Below are positions 1 through 8,699 of a DNA stretch of 64,000 bases, piece after piece (position 1 is the first letter of the stretch; each line of letters opens with the position of its first letter). The DNA is taken from contig JALHPN010000001.1 in NCBI GenBank assembly GCA_022842465.1, positions 1 through 64,000 of the forward strand. The letters run 5' to 3'. Below the pieces are notes generated by a model that was not told where the DNA came from, did not search any database, and saw only the letters and a list, made by a program, of their open reading frames with translations. Source of the DNA: Polyangiaceae bacterium (GTDB lineage: Bacteria; Myxococcota_A; Polyangia; Polyangiales; Polyangiaceae). Made by a program: the position numbers and the translations under genes.

Positions 1-138
<138 letters not shown>

Positions 139-153
139 GCCAAAAGGCCGGCA

Positions 154-185
154 GCATCTGCAGAGTGGCAGAGCTCTGCAGATGC
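154..185 (+). terminator. Perfect 12-bp hairpin between tuf and rpsJ
   Basis: The arms GCATCTGCAGAG (154-165) and CTCTGCAGATGC (174-185) pair perfectly around an 8-nt loop, 15 nt after the tuf stop. A short GATTT follows instead of a long U-run. It probably terminates or attenuates tuf transcription before the rpsJ promoter. A second, weaker inverted repeat (GGGGCCG at 200-206, CGGCCCC at 221-227) follows in the rpsJ leader. Confidence 0.7.
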
Positions 186-188
186 GAT

Positions 189-216
189 TTGCAAGTCCTG
201 GGGCCGTGAGCTAAAA
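189..216 (+). promoter_or_regulatory. Candidate promoter of the rpsJ operon
   Basis: TTGCAA (189-194), a 16-nt spacer and CTAAAA (211-216) resemble a sigma-70 promoter placed just after the tuf hairpin, about 45 nt upstream of rpsJ. The same two hexamers with a 15-nt spacer recur upstream of rpsD (53533-53559), which supports a shared promoter type. No start site has been mapped. Confidence 0.45.
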
Positions 217-260
217 CGCGCGGCCCCGCGTAGTCCCGAGATTCCGAGGTCAAGAGAGAC

Positions 261-578
261 ATGGCATCCGCCACCACGATTCGCATCCGCCTCCGGGCGT
301 TCGACCACCAGCTCCTCGACAAGTCGGCCAACGACATCGTCGAGACCGCGAAGCGCACGGGCGCGCGCGTGGCCGGTCCGATCCCGCTCCCCACCCACAT
401 CTCGCGCTACACGGTCCTCCGCGGTCCGCACGTCGACAAGAAGTCGCGCGAACAGTTCGAGATCCGCACGCACAAGCGGCTCCTCGACATCCTCGAGCCG
501 ACGCAGCAGACGCTCGACGCGCTCATGAAGCTCGACCTGTCGGCGGGTGTCGACGTCGAGATCAAGTCGCCCCGCTGA
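261..578 (+). CDS. rpsJ: 30S ribosomal protein S10
   Basis: S10 of the 30S head, 105 aa, the usual length. It is recognised by the N-terminal [16 protein letters not shown], the central GPIPLPT loop and [12 protein letters not shown]. It starts the first fragment of the ribosomal operon. Only 26 nt separate its stop from rplD, so there is no room for the rplC (L3) gene that normally lies here. Confidence 0.97.
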   Translation: MASATTIRIRLRAFDHQLLDKSANDIVETAKRTGARVAGPIPLPTHISRYTVLRGPHVDKKSREQFEIRTHKRLLDILEPTQQTLDALMKLDLSAGVDVEIKSPR

Positions 579-604
579 CCGGCGCTTCAGATCAGAGGCT
601 CATC

Positions 605-1252
605 ATGGCAACCATCGACGTATTCAATCTGAAGCGCGAGAAGGTCGGCACCGTCGACCTCGCGGACGAGGTCTTCGCAGGCGAGGTCAAGGAGCACCTC
701 TTCTACGAAGTCGTGAAGGCGCAGCTCGCGAGCAAGCGCCAGGGCACCGCGGCGGCGAAGAACCGTTCGGCCGTCAGCGGGTCCACGAAGAAGATGTACA
801 AGCAGAAGGGCACCGGCAACGCGCGCCACGGCTCGAAGCGTGCGCCCGTGTACGTCGGCGGTGGCCAGGCGCACCCGCCGCGTCCGCGCGAGTGGGCGTA
901 CCGTCCGCCGCGTCAGGTCCGGCTCGGCGCGCTCCGGAGCGCGCTCTCGAAGTTCAACAAGGAAGGCCGCCTCGTCGTGGTCGACCGGTTCGAGCTCGCC
1001 GAGATCAAGACGAAGGGCGTCATGAGCGCGCTCGCCTCGCTGAAGACGCAGAAGTCGACCCTCGTGGTCGATGCGGCCTCGAACGAGAACCTCAAGCTCT
1101 CCATCCGCAACTGCAAGGACCACCAGTTCCTGCCGCCGGAAGGCGTCAACGTCTACGACCTGCTCCGCTTCGACACGCTCGTCCTCTCCAAGGACGCGGC
1201 GAAGCAGCTCGAGCAGCGTCTGCTCGCCGACAAGGCGGGAGGTGCGAAGTGA
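605..1252 (+). CDS. rplD: 50S ribosomal protein L4
   Basis: L4 binds 23S rRNA early in assembly and lines the exit tunnel; 215 aa. The extended-loop signature MYKQKGTGNARHGS is present, followed by GGGQAHPPRPREW where many L4 proteins have a GG-x-FGPxPR segment. The start ATG directly follows rpsJ. The stop overlaps the GTG start of rplW (GTGA), showing translational coupling. In some bacteria L4 represses the S10 operon, but nothing here shows that directly. Confidence 0.97.
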   Translation: MATIDVFNLKREKVGTVDLADEVFAGEVKEHLFYEVVKAQLASKRQGTAAAKNRSAVSGSTKKMYKQKGTGNARHGSKRAPVYVGGGQAHPPRPREWAYRPPRQVRLGALRSALSKFNKEGRLVVVDRFELAEIKTKGVMSALASLKTQKSTLVVDAASNENLKLSIRNCKDHQFLPPEGVNVYDLLRFDTLVLSKDAAKQLEQRLLADKAGGAK

Positions 1253-1551
1253 CCCCCGAATCGATCATCAGGAAGCCCATCTTCCTCACGGAAAAGTCGA
1301 ACGCCCAGCGTACGGCCGGTAACCAGTTCGTGTTCGAGGTCCTGCGGGGCGCGAACAAGATCCAGATCAAGGAAGCCGTCCAGAAGCTCTTCAACGTGAA
1401 GGTGGAGAGCGTCAACACGATGGTCTACCGCGGCAAGGACCGCCGGATGGGCCGCGGCTACGCCAAGATGCAGAACTGGAAGAAGGCGGTCGTCACCCTC
1501 AAGGAAGGTGACAACATCGACTTCTTCGCCGACGCGCAGAGCGAGGGCTGA
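1249..1551 (+). CDS. rplW: 50S ribosomal protein L23
   Basis: L23 sits at the tunnel exit and docks trigger factor and SRP; 100 aa. Recognised from [12 protein letters not shown] near the N-terminus, the basic helix around [16 protein letters not shown] and the MGRGYAKM segment. It starts with GTG inside the rplD stop codon. Four bases separate its stop from the rplB ATG. Confidence 0.96.
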   Translation: MTPESIIRKPIFLTEKSNAQRTAGNQFVFEVLRGANKIQIKEAVQKLFNVKVESVNTMVYRGKDRRMGRGYAKMQNWKKAVVTLKEGDNIDFFADAQSEG

Positions 1552-1555
1552 GACC

Positions 1556-2389
1556 ATGGGTGTCAAGACGTACAAGCCGACGTCCCCGGCGCGGCGCTAC
1601 TACACGGGGTACGACTTCAAGGAGCTCACCAAGGGCAAGGAGCCCGAGAAGAGCCTCCTCGAGCACCAGACGAAGTCGGGTGGTCGTAACGCGCACGGGC
1701 GCATCACCAGCCGCTTCCGCGGCGGTGGACACAAGCAGCGCTACCGCATCATCGATTGGAAGCGGAACAAGATCGGCGTGCCGGCCACGGTCGCCTCGAT
1801 CGAGTACGATCCCAACCGCACGGCGCGCATCGCGCTCCTTCACTACGCGGACGGCGAGAAGACCTACATCCTCGCGCCGGACGGCCTGAAGGAAGGCGAC
1901 AAGATCGTCTCCAGCCGCAACGCCGACATCAAGCCGGGCAACTCGATGCCGCTCCGGCACATCCCCCTCGGCACGAGCATCCACAACATCGAGATGCGCA
2001 AGGGCAAGGGCGGCCAGCTCGTGCGCTCTGCCGGCGTCTCGGCGGTGCTCATGGCCAAGGACGGCGACTACGCGCAGGTGCGCCTCCCCTCGGGCGAGGT
2101 CCGCCAGATCCACCAGGACTGCCGCGCGACGGTCGGCCAGGTCTCGAACATCGACCACGCCAACATCTCCATCGGCAAGGCCGGTCGTACCCGTTGGCTC
2201 GGTCGTCGCCCGCACCAGCGCGGCGTCACGATGAACCCGGTCGATCACCCGATGGGCGGCGGCGAGGGTCGTACGTCCGGTGGCCGTCACCCATGCTCGC
2301 CGTGGGGTCAGCTCGCCAAGGGTCTCAAGACGCGCAACAACAAGCGCACGGACGGCATGATCGTCAAGCGCCGCGGTCAGAAGGGTTAG
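1556..2389 (+). CDS. rplB: 50S ribosomal protein L2
   Basis: L2 is a primary 23S-binding protein needed for subunit association and peptidyl transfer; 277 aa, the normal size. The start [14 protein letters not shown] is the canonical L2 N-terminus. HPMGGGEGR near the C-terminus is the highly conserved loop whose histidine lies near the peptidyl-transferase centre. Twelve bases separate it from rpsS. Confidence 0.98.
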   Translation: MGVKTYKPTSPARRYYTGYDFKELTKGKEPEKSLLEHQTKSGGRNAHGRITSRFRGGGHKQRYRIIDWKRNKIGVPATVASIEYDPNRTARIALLHYADGEKTYILAPDGLKEGDKIVSSRNADIKPGNSMPLRHIPLGTSIHNIEMRKGKGGQLVRSAGVSAVLMAKDGDYAQVRLPSGEVRQIHQDCRATVGQVSNIDHANISIGKAGRTRWLGRRPHQRGVTMNPVDHPMGGGEGRTSGGRHPCSPWGQLAKGLKTRNNKRTDGMIVKRRGQKG

Positions 2390-2401
2390 TAGGAGCTTCC
2401 C

Positions 2402-2692
2402 ATGCCTCGTTCAGTGAAGAAGGGCGCGTTCGTCGACGGTCATCTCATGGAGAAGATCGCGGCGGCGCAGGCGACGCAGTCCAAGAAGGTCATCAAGACC
2501 TGGTCGCGCCGCAGCACCATCACCCCGGAGGCCATCGGCCTCACGTTCGCGGTCCACAACGGCCGCAAGTTCGTCCCGGTCTTCGTCACCGAGAACATGG
2601 TCGGTCACAAGCTCGGCGAGTTCGCGCCGACGCGCACCTACCACGGTCACTCGGGCGACAAGAAGGCGAAGGTCGGGCCGGGCAAGAAGTGA
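2402..2692 (+). CDS. rpsS: 30S ribosomal protein S19
   Basis: S19 of the 30S head, 96 aa. [12 protein letters not shown] and [12 protein letters not shown], then [18 protein letters not shown] and the [10 protein letters not shown] tail, are diagnostic. It is normally followed at once by rplV. Here a terminator and 39 kb of unrelated genes follow, so this is the end of the first ribosomal transcript. Confidence 0.98.
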   Translation: MPRSVKKGAFVDGHLMEKIAAAQATQSKKVIKTWSRRSTITPEAIGLTFAVHNGRKFVPVFVTENMVGHKLGEFAPTRTYHGHSGDKKAKVGPGKK

Positions 2693-2724
2693 CCTGACGG
2701 TCACGCGAGCCCTCTCGCGAGAGG

Positions 2725-2757
2725 AAGGCCTCTCGGTCCACGCGACCGGGAGGCCTT
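2725..2757 (+). terminator. Rho-independent-type terminator after rpsS
   Basis: A 14-bp stem (AAGGCCTCTCGGTC at 2725-2738 with GACCGGGAGGCCTT at 2744-2757, one G-U pair) closes on a 5-nt loop. It lies 33 nt after the rpsS stop. A C/T-rich CGTCGTTCTG follows rather than a pure U-run, as also seen at other terminators here. A closely related stem follows fusA at 24659-24692. It shows that the operon break after rpsS is an established transcription boundary. Confidence 0.85.
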
Positions 2758-2918
2758 CGTCGTTCTGTCGAGGGATCTCTTCCTCGGCGCGTCCGCGGGG
2801 GAACGGGAGTGCCCTTCGCGTCACGGTAGACGTGACCCCGAGGTCATGGCGAGCGACGAGCGCGACGCGGATCCGCTCGCGATCTCGGCTTGGCATCGGA
2901 GGTGCTGACGCTCGGCGC

Positions 2919-4379
2919 ATGAACGGGCGACGCTTCCTTGCCTTCCTCCTCTCCTCGGCGTCGCTCGGCGCAGTGGCCTGCACGACGAGCCCTCCGGATG
3001 CGAGTCCCGACGTGCGCCCCGGGCATGTCCGGAGCGCCATCATCGGGGGCATCCTCGACAAGGCGCACCCGGCGGTCGTGGCGCTCGTCCTCGGGAAGGA
3101 CGCGCCGGCAGGGGGAAACTGCTCGGGCACGATCGTGAAGACCGACCCCGCGACGCGCGTCGGCTGGGTCGCGACGGCCGCACACTGCGTCGACGGCGGC
3201 GTCCGGCGCGTCGTGCTCGCGGAGGACATGGGGGCTCCGGATGCCGTCTCCTTTCCGGTTCTCGACTACGAAGCGGACCCTCGCTACGGGGAGGACTGGG
3301 ACGCCGACTTCGCGATGGTGCGCATCCTCGGCGTCGATGCCACGACGCCCGTCCTGCCGCTCGCGGGGCCGTCCGACGGTCTCGCCGTCGGAGCCGTCGT
3401 CACGAGCGTGGGGTACGGCACGACCGAGGCGACCTCGGCGAACACGAGCAGGCGATCCATCGTGAAGGAGGTCGCGAGCCTCACGACCGAGCTCGTCGGC
3501 TACGAGCAGTCCGACGGCGGGGTGTGCTTCGGCGACAGCGGCGGGCCCGTGGTCGCCGGGGCGTCGGGCGCCGCTCGCGTCGTCGCGATCCACGCGTTCG
3601 TCGCCGGCGGCTGCACGGGGGAGGGCTACAGCGCGCGCGTGACGAACGGCCGAGCGTTCTTCGACACGCAGCTCTCGAAGACCCCTCCGGCACGGACCTG
3701 CGCGCTGTGTCGCGCGTCCGCGCGTGCGGGGAACGGGGCGTGCGCCTCCCTCCACAACGCCTGTCGCGAGAACGATGCCTGTCGGGGCTCCGAGGACTGC
3801 ATCGCGAGCGGGAAGGACCCGGCTGGCTGCGCGGCCGAGCACCCGCTGGCGACGGGGCCGTTGCTCGCCGTCGCGAGCTGCTCCTGCGGCGTCTGCGCGG
3901 ACGTCTGCGGGGACGAGCCGGCGTGCGTCGGGGCAGGACGGTGCGGGACGACGATCGACGAGCCCGCCGCGTGTGCCTCCTGCATCGAGGGCGCGTGCTG
4001 CGAGGCACACGCTGCGTGCACCGCCGACGGCAGGTGCCACGACTGCGTCGAGCGCGACTCCGCGTCCACGTTCTGCCAGAAGAACGCTCCGCGCCAGGCG
4101 CTTGCGGTGTGCGTGCAGGACAAGTGCGCGACCGCGTGCGCAGGCTCGCGCATCGCGACCGTCGGTCCGGACGCTCCGGCCCCCGCGCCCGACGTCATCG
4201 ATCAGGCCCCGGCGTCGGAGGAGGAAGAGGAGGGGGGCTGCCGCATGGCTCCTGCGGGTCGCTCGTCCCCGTGGCTCACGCTGGGAACGTTCGCGGCGCT
4301 CGTCGCGATGCGGGCGAGGAGGAGGCGAATCGAAATCGTGCGACGGCCGGCTGCGCCCTGGCTCTACGAAGCACCATGA
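2919..4379 (+). CDS. Secreted trypsin-like serine protease, Cys-rich, MYXO-CTERM-like tail
   Basis: 486 aa chymotrypsin-fold (S1) protease. A lipoprotein-type signal ends at Cys21 (GAVAC). The domain opens with IIGG (41-44), the usual activation site. The triad is visible: His89 in TAAHC, Asp130 in DADFAMV and Ser207 in GDSGGP. Residues from about 270 to 405 are rich in cysteine. The end has an acidic run, GGC, a hydrophobic helix and an arginine cluster, like the MYXO-CTERM surface-sorting tail. ATG 2919 was chosen because the signal peptide follows at once. The stop overlaps the next ATG (ATGA). The substrate is unknown. Confidence 0.88.
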   Translation: MNGRRFLAFLLSSASLGAVACTTSPPDASPDVRPGHVRSAIIGGILDKAHPAVVALVLGKDAPAGGNCSGTIVKTDPATRVGWVATAAHCVDGGVRRVVLAEDMGAPDAVSFPVLDYEADPRYGEDWDADFAMVRILGVDATTPVLPLAGPSDGLAVGAVVTSVGYGTTEATSANTSRRSIVKEVASLTTELVGYEQSDGGVCFGDSGGPVVAGASGAARVVAIHAFVAGGCTGEGYSARVTNGRAFFDTQLSKTPPARTCALCRASARAGNGACASLHNACRENDACRGSEDCIASGKDPAGCAAEHPLATGPLLAVASCSCGVCADVCGDEPACVGAGRCGTTIDEPAACASCIEGACCEAHAACTADGRCHDCVERDSASTFCQKNAPRQALAVCVQDKCATACAGSRIATVGPDAPAPAPDVIDQAPASEEEEEGGCRMAPAGRSSPWLTLGTFAALVAMRARRRRIEIVRRPAAPWLYEAP

Positions 4380-4804
4380 CACGCTGCGAATTCTGCGGGA
4401 CCCGGGCTCCCGTCACGTCGGTCGTCTTCCGCCAGAACACGGGCATGATCGTCTTCCGCCAGACCCGAGCCTGGGAGGGGCACGCGTGCCGGGACTGCGG
4501 ACGGGCGATTTTCCGCCGCGCGACGCTCCACACGGCTCTCTTCGGCTGGTGGGGGACGATCTCGCTGTTCGTCACGCCGGTGTTCCTCGTGCTCAACGTC
4601 GTCCACCTCGCGAGGGTCCTCAGGATGCCCTCCGTGGAGGTCGTGCGCCGCGCCCAGCTCGCGGCGCACGAGGCCTACGCGCAGAACCTCCTCGCGACGA
4701 AGGACCGGAGGACGGTGGCCGAAGTGCTCCAGCGCGAGTCCGGCGCATCCCGCTCCGAGGTGGAAGCGTTCCTCGACGGGCTCGTCGCCGCGCGCGCGGC
4801 CTGA
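4376..4804 (+). CDS. Small zinc-ribbon membrane protein, unknown function
   Basis: 142 aa. Two CxxC pairs (CEFC at 4-7 and CRDC near 38-41) look like a zinc ribbon. They are followed by a hydrophobic segment (about 50-80) that could be one or two membrane helices, then a charged helical tail. It overlaps the protease stop by four bases and is probably co-transcribed with it. The architecture resembles the protein encoded at 28289-28879 (Cys pairs followed by a membrane segment). No specific function is recognised. Confidence 0.72.
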   Translation: MTRCEFCGTRAPVTSVVFRQNTGMIVFRQTRAWEGHACRDCGRAIFRRATLHTALFGWWGTISLFVTPVFLVLNVVHLARVLRMPSVEVVRRAQLAAHEAYAQNLLATKDRRTVAEVLQRESGASRSEVEAFLDGLVAARAA

Positions 4805-4822
4805 CGAGTCCGCGCGGCGGCC

Positions 4823-6010
4823 TCAGAACGCGCCCGTCACCGTCGTGTGCGCCACCAGCAGGAAGCTGAAGGGCAGGGTGTCGAGCGATAGGTTCAGCCC
4901 TGTCGCCACGGCCAGCCCCATCCACGACGCCAGCTCGGCCGATCCGGCCGGCCGCCGCACGCGCAGGCCGCCCCGCAGGATCAGACCCAGCGTCAGGATC
5001 GCGGCGACCGACACCTGGATGGACAGCCAACGCCCCCAGTCGAAGCCGACCGGATAGAGCAGGGAAAGCGGCAGGACTGCCGCCGCGATCGCCAGGACGC
5101 TCGCGCGGGGCGCGCCGCAGAGCGCCAGCAGACGCACCACCGGCACGACCGCCGCGGCCATCGACGGCAGCGTGACCGCCAGCCGTCCGCCTCGGGCGCG
5201 CAGGGCCCCCGCCACCTGTGCCGCGCCGCTGTCGCCGCGCGCCAGCCAGGCGATGGCCCCATCACAGATATCCGGGGCCACCGGGCCTCCGGCACGGATC
5301 GCGGCGCACATCGCGTCGATCCGAGGCGCCGTCGGGTGGCGCAGCGTGTGGACCGCGGCCCAGATCACCGCCAGCACCGTGGCTCCCGCAAGCACCCGGC
5401 CTGCATTCGCCGCCAGCATCTCGGGGCGCAGCAGGTGCAGTGCAACCAGCCAGGCCGGCAGCAGCAGCACCCCCACCTCGTGCCCGGCCGCGCAGGTTGC
5501 AGCCAGCGAGGCCGACAGCCCCACCCGCCCCAGCCCGCCGCCGGGCAGCGCCACGAGCAGCAGCGCCACGAGCCCGATGATCTCCTTGCGCAGCCCCGAG
5601 GATGGGGACGCGCCGTAGACGAAGGCGAAGAACGCCGCGCTGAGCACCGCCAGCAGGACCGTCTCCCTCTGCACCCGCCAGGCCCGCCAGACCAGCACCC
5701 CCGTCAGCCCGTAGAGGGCCACGACGAGCAGGCCCTGCAACGCACCCAGAAGCGTCATCACCGGCACCCCGGCTGCCCCGGCCAGCGCCAGGAGCGCGCT
5801 GCCGAAGGGCCCGCGCCGGACCGGTCCGCCTGCCGAATTGATCAGCCAGTCGCCCTGCGTCCAGGGACGCCCCCCCAGATCGAGCCAGTGGCGCAGATGC
5901 CGGATCTGGCCCAGCCCGCTGAGCGCGAAAAGGCCCAGCGCGGCCAGCAGCCAGGCCAAGCTGGCGGTACGGCGGGTGCCGGACGGACCGTGGGACATGG
6001 GGCGCATCAT
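4823..6010 (-). CDS. Polytopic membrane protein of foreign composition, unknown function
   Basis: 395 aa, mostly hydrophobic, with about ten candidate membrane helices and few charged residues. No family was recognised with certainty; the layout recalls polytopic glycosyltransferase or polysaccharide membrane proteins, which is a weak guess. Codon use differs from the surroundings: leucine is mostly CTG and alanine mostly GCC or GCG, while flanking genes prefer CTC. It is convergent with the gene ending at 4804. This suggests recent acquisition from another lineage. The start could also be the ATG at 5998. Confidence 0.7.
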   Translation of the reverse strand: MMRPMSHGPSGTRRTASLAWLLAALGLFALSGLGQIRHLRHWLDLGGRPWTQGDWLINSAGGPVRRGPFGSALLALAGAAGVPVMTLLGALQGLLVVALYGLTGVLVWRAWRVQRETVLLAVLSAAFFAFVYGASPSSGLRKEIIGLVALLLVALPGGGLGRVGLSASLAATCAAGHEVGVLLLPAWLVALHLLRPEMLAANAGRVLAGATVLAVIWAAVHTLRHPTAPRIDAMCAAIRAGGPVAPDICDGAIAWLARGDSGAAQVAGALRARGGRLAVTLPSMAAAVVPVVRLLALCGAPRASVLAIAAAVLPLSLLYPVGFDWGRWLSIQVSVAAILTLGLILRGGLRVRRPAGSAELASWMGLAVATGLNLSLDTLPFSFLLVAHTTVTGAF

Positions 6011-6022
6011 ACCGAGCGGCCG

Positions 6023-7306
6023 TCAGCCTCGACGTGCGGCGAGCCAGGTGACGGCATCGTCCGGGGAGAGGTGCGCCGTCTCGACGCCGTCGCCGACCCG
6101 CACCGTGGCGACACCGTTCGCCGCGACCTCCACCGACGCCATGAGTCGGATCCCCAGCGAGCGCGCGAGGCCGAGCGCAGATCGGAGCGAGTCGCCGTCC
6201 GCGCCGTCGAAGACGGAGAGCCCGGCGTGACGGAGGGCCTCGCAGAGCGCCTCACGGATCCGGCGACACGCGGACGTGTCGGTGACGACCTGGCAGAGCA
6301 CGTCGGCGGCGCCGTCGCGCTCGGCGGGCTCGAGCCGCGCGGCCCACTCGAGCCCGAAGGCGGCGCTCCACAGCTCGATGTCGGGGCCGATGGCCCTCTG
6401 CGCGTACCGCGAGAAGTCACCCCCGTCCGCGACGACACGCGCGCTGGCGACATCACGGAGCTGGAAGCTCGCGCCGCCGCCGAACTCGCGGCCGTGGAGC
6501 GACGCCGTCGCGATCACGGTGTCGCCGTGCGCGCGGCGCTCGAGCTCCGCGCCGAGATCGACGAGGGCGAGGAACGCGGCGCGCGTCGCGGGCGTCTCCT
6601 CTTCCGACCACTCCGCGAGCACGCCGCGCGCGCGCGACACCGACAAGGGACCGAGGCGCGCGAGCCCCGCGAGCCGCCGGATCGCGGCGGTGGTGGCTCC
6701 GAGGCCGTCGAGGACCTCGGACCACGACTCCACGGGCGCCTTCCCGAGCGCCTGGAGCACGACGTCGTCGGCGCTCGGTCCGAGCTCGACGAGCGCGCTC
6801 CGCCAGAGCGCGAGATCGTTGACCCAGAGGCGCGCGTCTCCACGCGCGAGGAAGGTGCAGACGAGGGACGCGAGGCGCACGACCCGCGCGTCCGACGCAG
6901 CCTTCGTGCCGGGCCGTCGTGACGCTTCCATCGCCCCGATCTGCGTCCAGTACGTCGAGCGGCCGTGTCGACACCGGAAGATCGGGCAGGCGAACGCGAT
7001 GCGCGTCTCCGGGGCGCTCGACGTCGAGACGAACCGCATCCCCGCGGCGAGGCTGTCCGAGCTCAGGCAGAGCTCGCGCCCACCGCCACGGTCCACCACC
7101 TTGTAGAGGCTGTCACCGGCCGCGCTGTGGCCGATGGTGAACGTGGAGCGATAGCCGAACGGCGCGAGGCGCGTCTCGCGGTACGCGGCGAGCCTCGCGT
7201 GTTCCATCCACGCGTGGTGGACGCGCGCGACCTGCGGGGCGCGGTCTGGCCCGAGGTCGCGCACGCCGGGCGGGAGACGTAGGTGCTCGGGCTGCTCTCG
7301 CTTCAT
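6023..7306 (-). CDS. Histidyl-tRNA synthetase-like paralogue (HisZ-like), catalytically diverged
   Basis: 427 aa. The N-terminus (LPPGVRDLGPD), the DRGGREL stretch and a motif-2-like FRCRHGRSTYWTQIGAMEA align by eye with class II HisRS. However, the HisRS signature LDYYTG is replaced by HGREFGGGAS and the GGRYD box by ADGGDFSRYA, so charging of tRNA-His is doubtful. A C-terminal anticodon-binding-like domain seems present. It is divergent from a complete hisS 68 bp away. It may be a HisZ-type regulatory subunit or an amino-acid-activating enzyme of the neighbouring pathway. ATG 7306 was preferred over 7363 because homology starts there and it leaves room for promoters. Confidence 0.65.
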   Translation of the reverse strand: MKREQPEHLRLPPGVRDLGPDRAPQVARVHHAWMEHARLAAYRETRLAPFGYRSTFTIGHSAAGDSLYKVVDRGGGRELCLSSDSLAAGMRFVSTSSAPETRIAFACPIFRCRHGRSTYWTQIGAMEASRRPGTKAASDARVVRLASLVCTFLARGDARLWVNDLALWRSALVELGPSADDVVLQALGKAPVESWSEVLDGLGATTAAIRRLAGLARLGPLSVSRARGVLAEWSEEETPATRAAFLALVDLGAELERRAHGDTVIATASLHGREFGGGASFQLRDVASARVVADGGDFSRYAQRAIGPDIELWSAAFGLEWAARLEPAERDGAADVLCQVVTDTSACRRIREALCEALRHAGLSVFDGADGDSLRSALGLARSLGIRLMASVEVAANGVATVRVGDGVETAHLSPDDAVTWLAARRG

Positions 7307-7374
7307 GGCGCGTCCCCGCTCGCGACGAAAGCGGGTGAATTGTTCGTGTCCTGCGCATACCATCCGCGAAAATC

Positions 7375-8688
7375 ATGGCCGACGTACTCAGCGGTTTCCC
7401 CGAGTGGCTCCCCGAGGAAGAGCTCTTCCAGCGGCGCTTGATCGACACCGTGCGCCAGCAGTTCGAGCTCCACGGGTTCACGCCGCTCCAGACGCGCTCG
7501 ATCGAGCTCGCCACCGATCTCGTCGGCGAGGGAGGGGACACCGACAAGGAGATCTACGGCGTACATCGCCTCGCGGCGGAGCCTACGCCCGACGCGAAGC
7601 TCGCGCTCCACTTCGACCTCACCGTTCCGTTCGCGAGGTACGTCGTCGAGCGCCGTAGCGCGCTCACGTTCCCGTTCCGGCGCTACCAGATCCAGCAGGC
7701 GTGGCGCGGCGAGCGCCCTCAGCTCGGGCGCTACCGCGAGTTCATGCAGGCGGACGCAGACGTGATCGCGTCGGGCACGATGGACGTTCGCTTCGATCGC
7801 GAGATGGTCGCGCTCCTTCGCACGACGCTCGACGTGCTCCCGATCCCGCGCGTGAAGCTCCTCCTGAACAACCGGAAGCTCCTGGAAGGCTTCTACCGCG
7901 GCCTCGGGATCGAGGACATCATCGGGACGCTCCGCATCGTCGACAAGATCGCGAAGATCGGCCCCAAGGCCGTGGAAGAGCGCCTCGTCGCGCGCGGCCT
8001 CTCCGCTCACCAGGCCGAGCGCTGCGTCGCGATCACGACAGTCGAGATCCGAGGCGACGAGGACGCTGCGCGCGTGAAGGAGCTCGGCGTGGAGCATCCG
8101 CTCCTCACCGAGGGGCTCTCGGAGCTGCTCTTCGTGCTCGGCGCGGCGAAGGACGCGGCGCGCCCCGACTCGATCGTCGGCGCGCTCTCCATCGCACGCG
8201 GGCTCGACTACTACACGGGCACCGTCGTCGAAGGCGTCTTCGAAGAGCATCCGCAGCTCTCGGCGGTGTGCTCCGGCGGCCGTTACGACAACCTCGCCTC
8301 CGGAAAGACGAAGGAGCCGCTCCCCGGGGTCGGCGTCTCGATCGGCATCAGCCGCATCATGGGCTACTGCGCGCACCTGGGCCTCCTGAAGCAAGAGCGA
8401 CCGCGGCGCTCGCCGGCCGTCGTGTATGTGCTCGTCCACGCCGACACGGAGCGCGAGGCCTCCGAGCTCGTCGCGCGGACGCTCCGACGCCGTGGGATCG
8501 CCGCTCTCGTCTCCGATTCGTCCGCCGCTTACGGAAAGCAGATCCGCGCGGCGAATCAGCTCGGCGTTCCCTACATCTGGTTCCCCGCGCGAGGAGACGG
8601 GCCCCACGAGGTGAAGGACCTCGTCTCCGCCCAGCAGGAGCCCGCGGATCCCGCGACCTGGTCGCCGGCGCCCGTCTCGCCCTCCTGA
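7375..8688 (+). CDS. hisS: Histidyl-tRNA synthetase
   Basis: 437 aa class II aminoacyl-tRNA synthetase that charges tRNA-His. Visible are motif 2 (WRGERPQLGRYREFMQAD), the histidine-binding signature ARGLDYYTGTV, the GGRYDNLASG box, motif 3 (GVGVSIGISR) and a C-terminal anticodon-binding domain beginning near VYVLVHAD. The N-terminus is short (MADVLSGFPEW) and the usual PxGxxD opening is modified, as in the HisS2-type group. It is divergent from the HisRS-like gene and converges on the glycosyltransferase gene after 11 bp. Confidence 0.9.
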   Translation: MADVLSGFPEWLPEEELFQRRLIDTVRQQFELHGFTPLQTRSIELATDLVGEGGDTDKEIYGVHRLAAEPTPDAKLALHFDLTVPFARYVVERRSALTFPFRRYQIQQAWRGERPQLGRYREFMQADADVIASGTMDVRFDREMVALLRTTLDVLPIPRVKLLLNNRKLLEGFYRGLGIEDIIGTLRIVDKIAKIGPKAVEERLVARGLSAHQAERCVAITTVEIRGDEDAARVKELGVEHPLLTEGLSELLFVLGAAKDAARPDSIVGALSIARGLDYYTGTVVEGVFEEHPQLSAVCSGGRYDNLASGKTKEPLPGVGVSIGISRIMGYCAHLGLLKQERPRRSPAVVYVLVHADTEREASELVARTLRRRGIAALVSDSSAAYGKQIRAANQLGVPYIWFPARGDGPHEVKDLVSAQQEPADPATWSPAPVSPS

Positions 8689-8699
8689 CGCCCAAGACA

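Noticed and set aside
547-1248. Plus-strand frame running across rplD into rplW
   Set aside because: Only the part after GTG 1249 encodes L23; the upstream part is an Arg-rich out-of-frame shadow of L4 and could not be L3.
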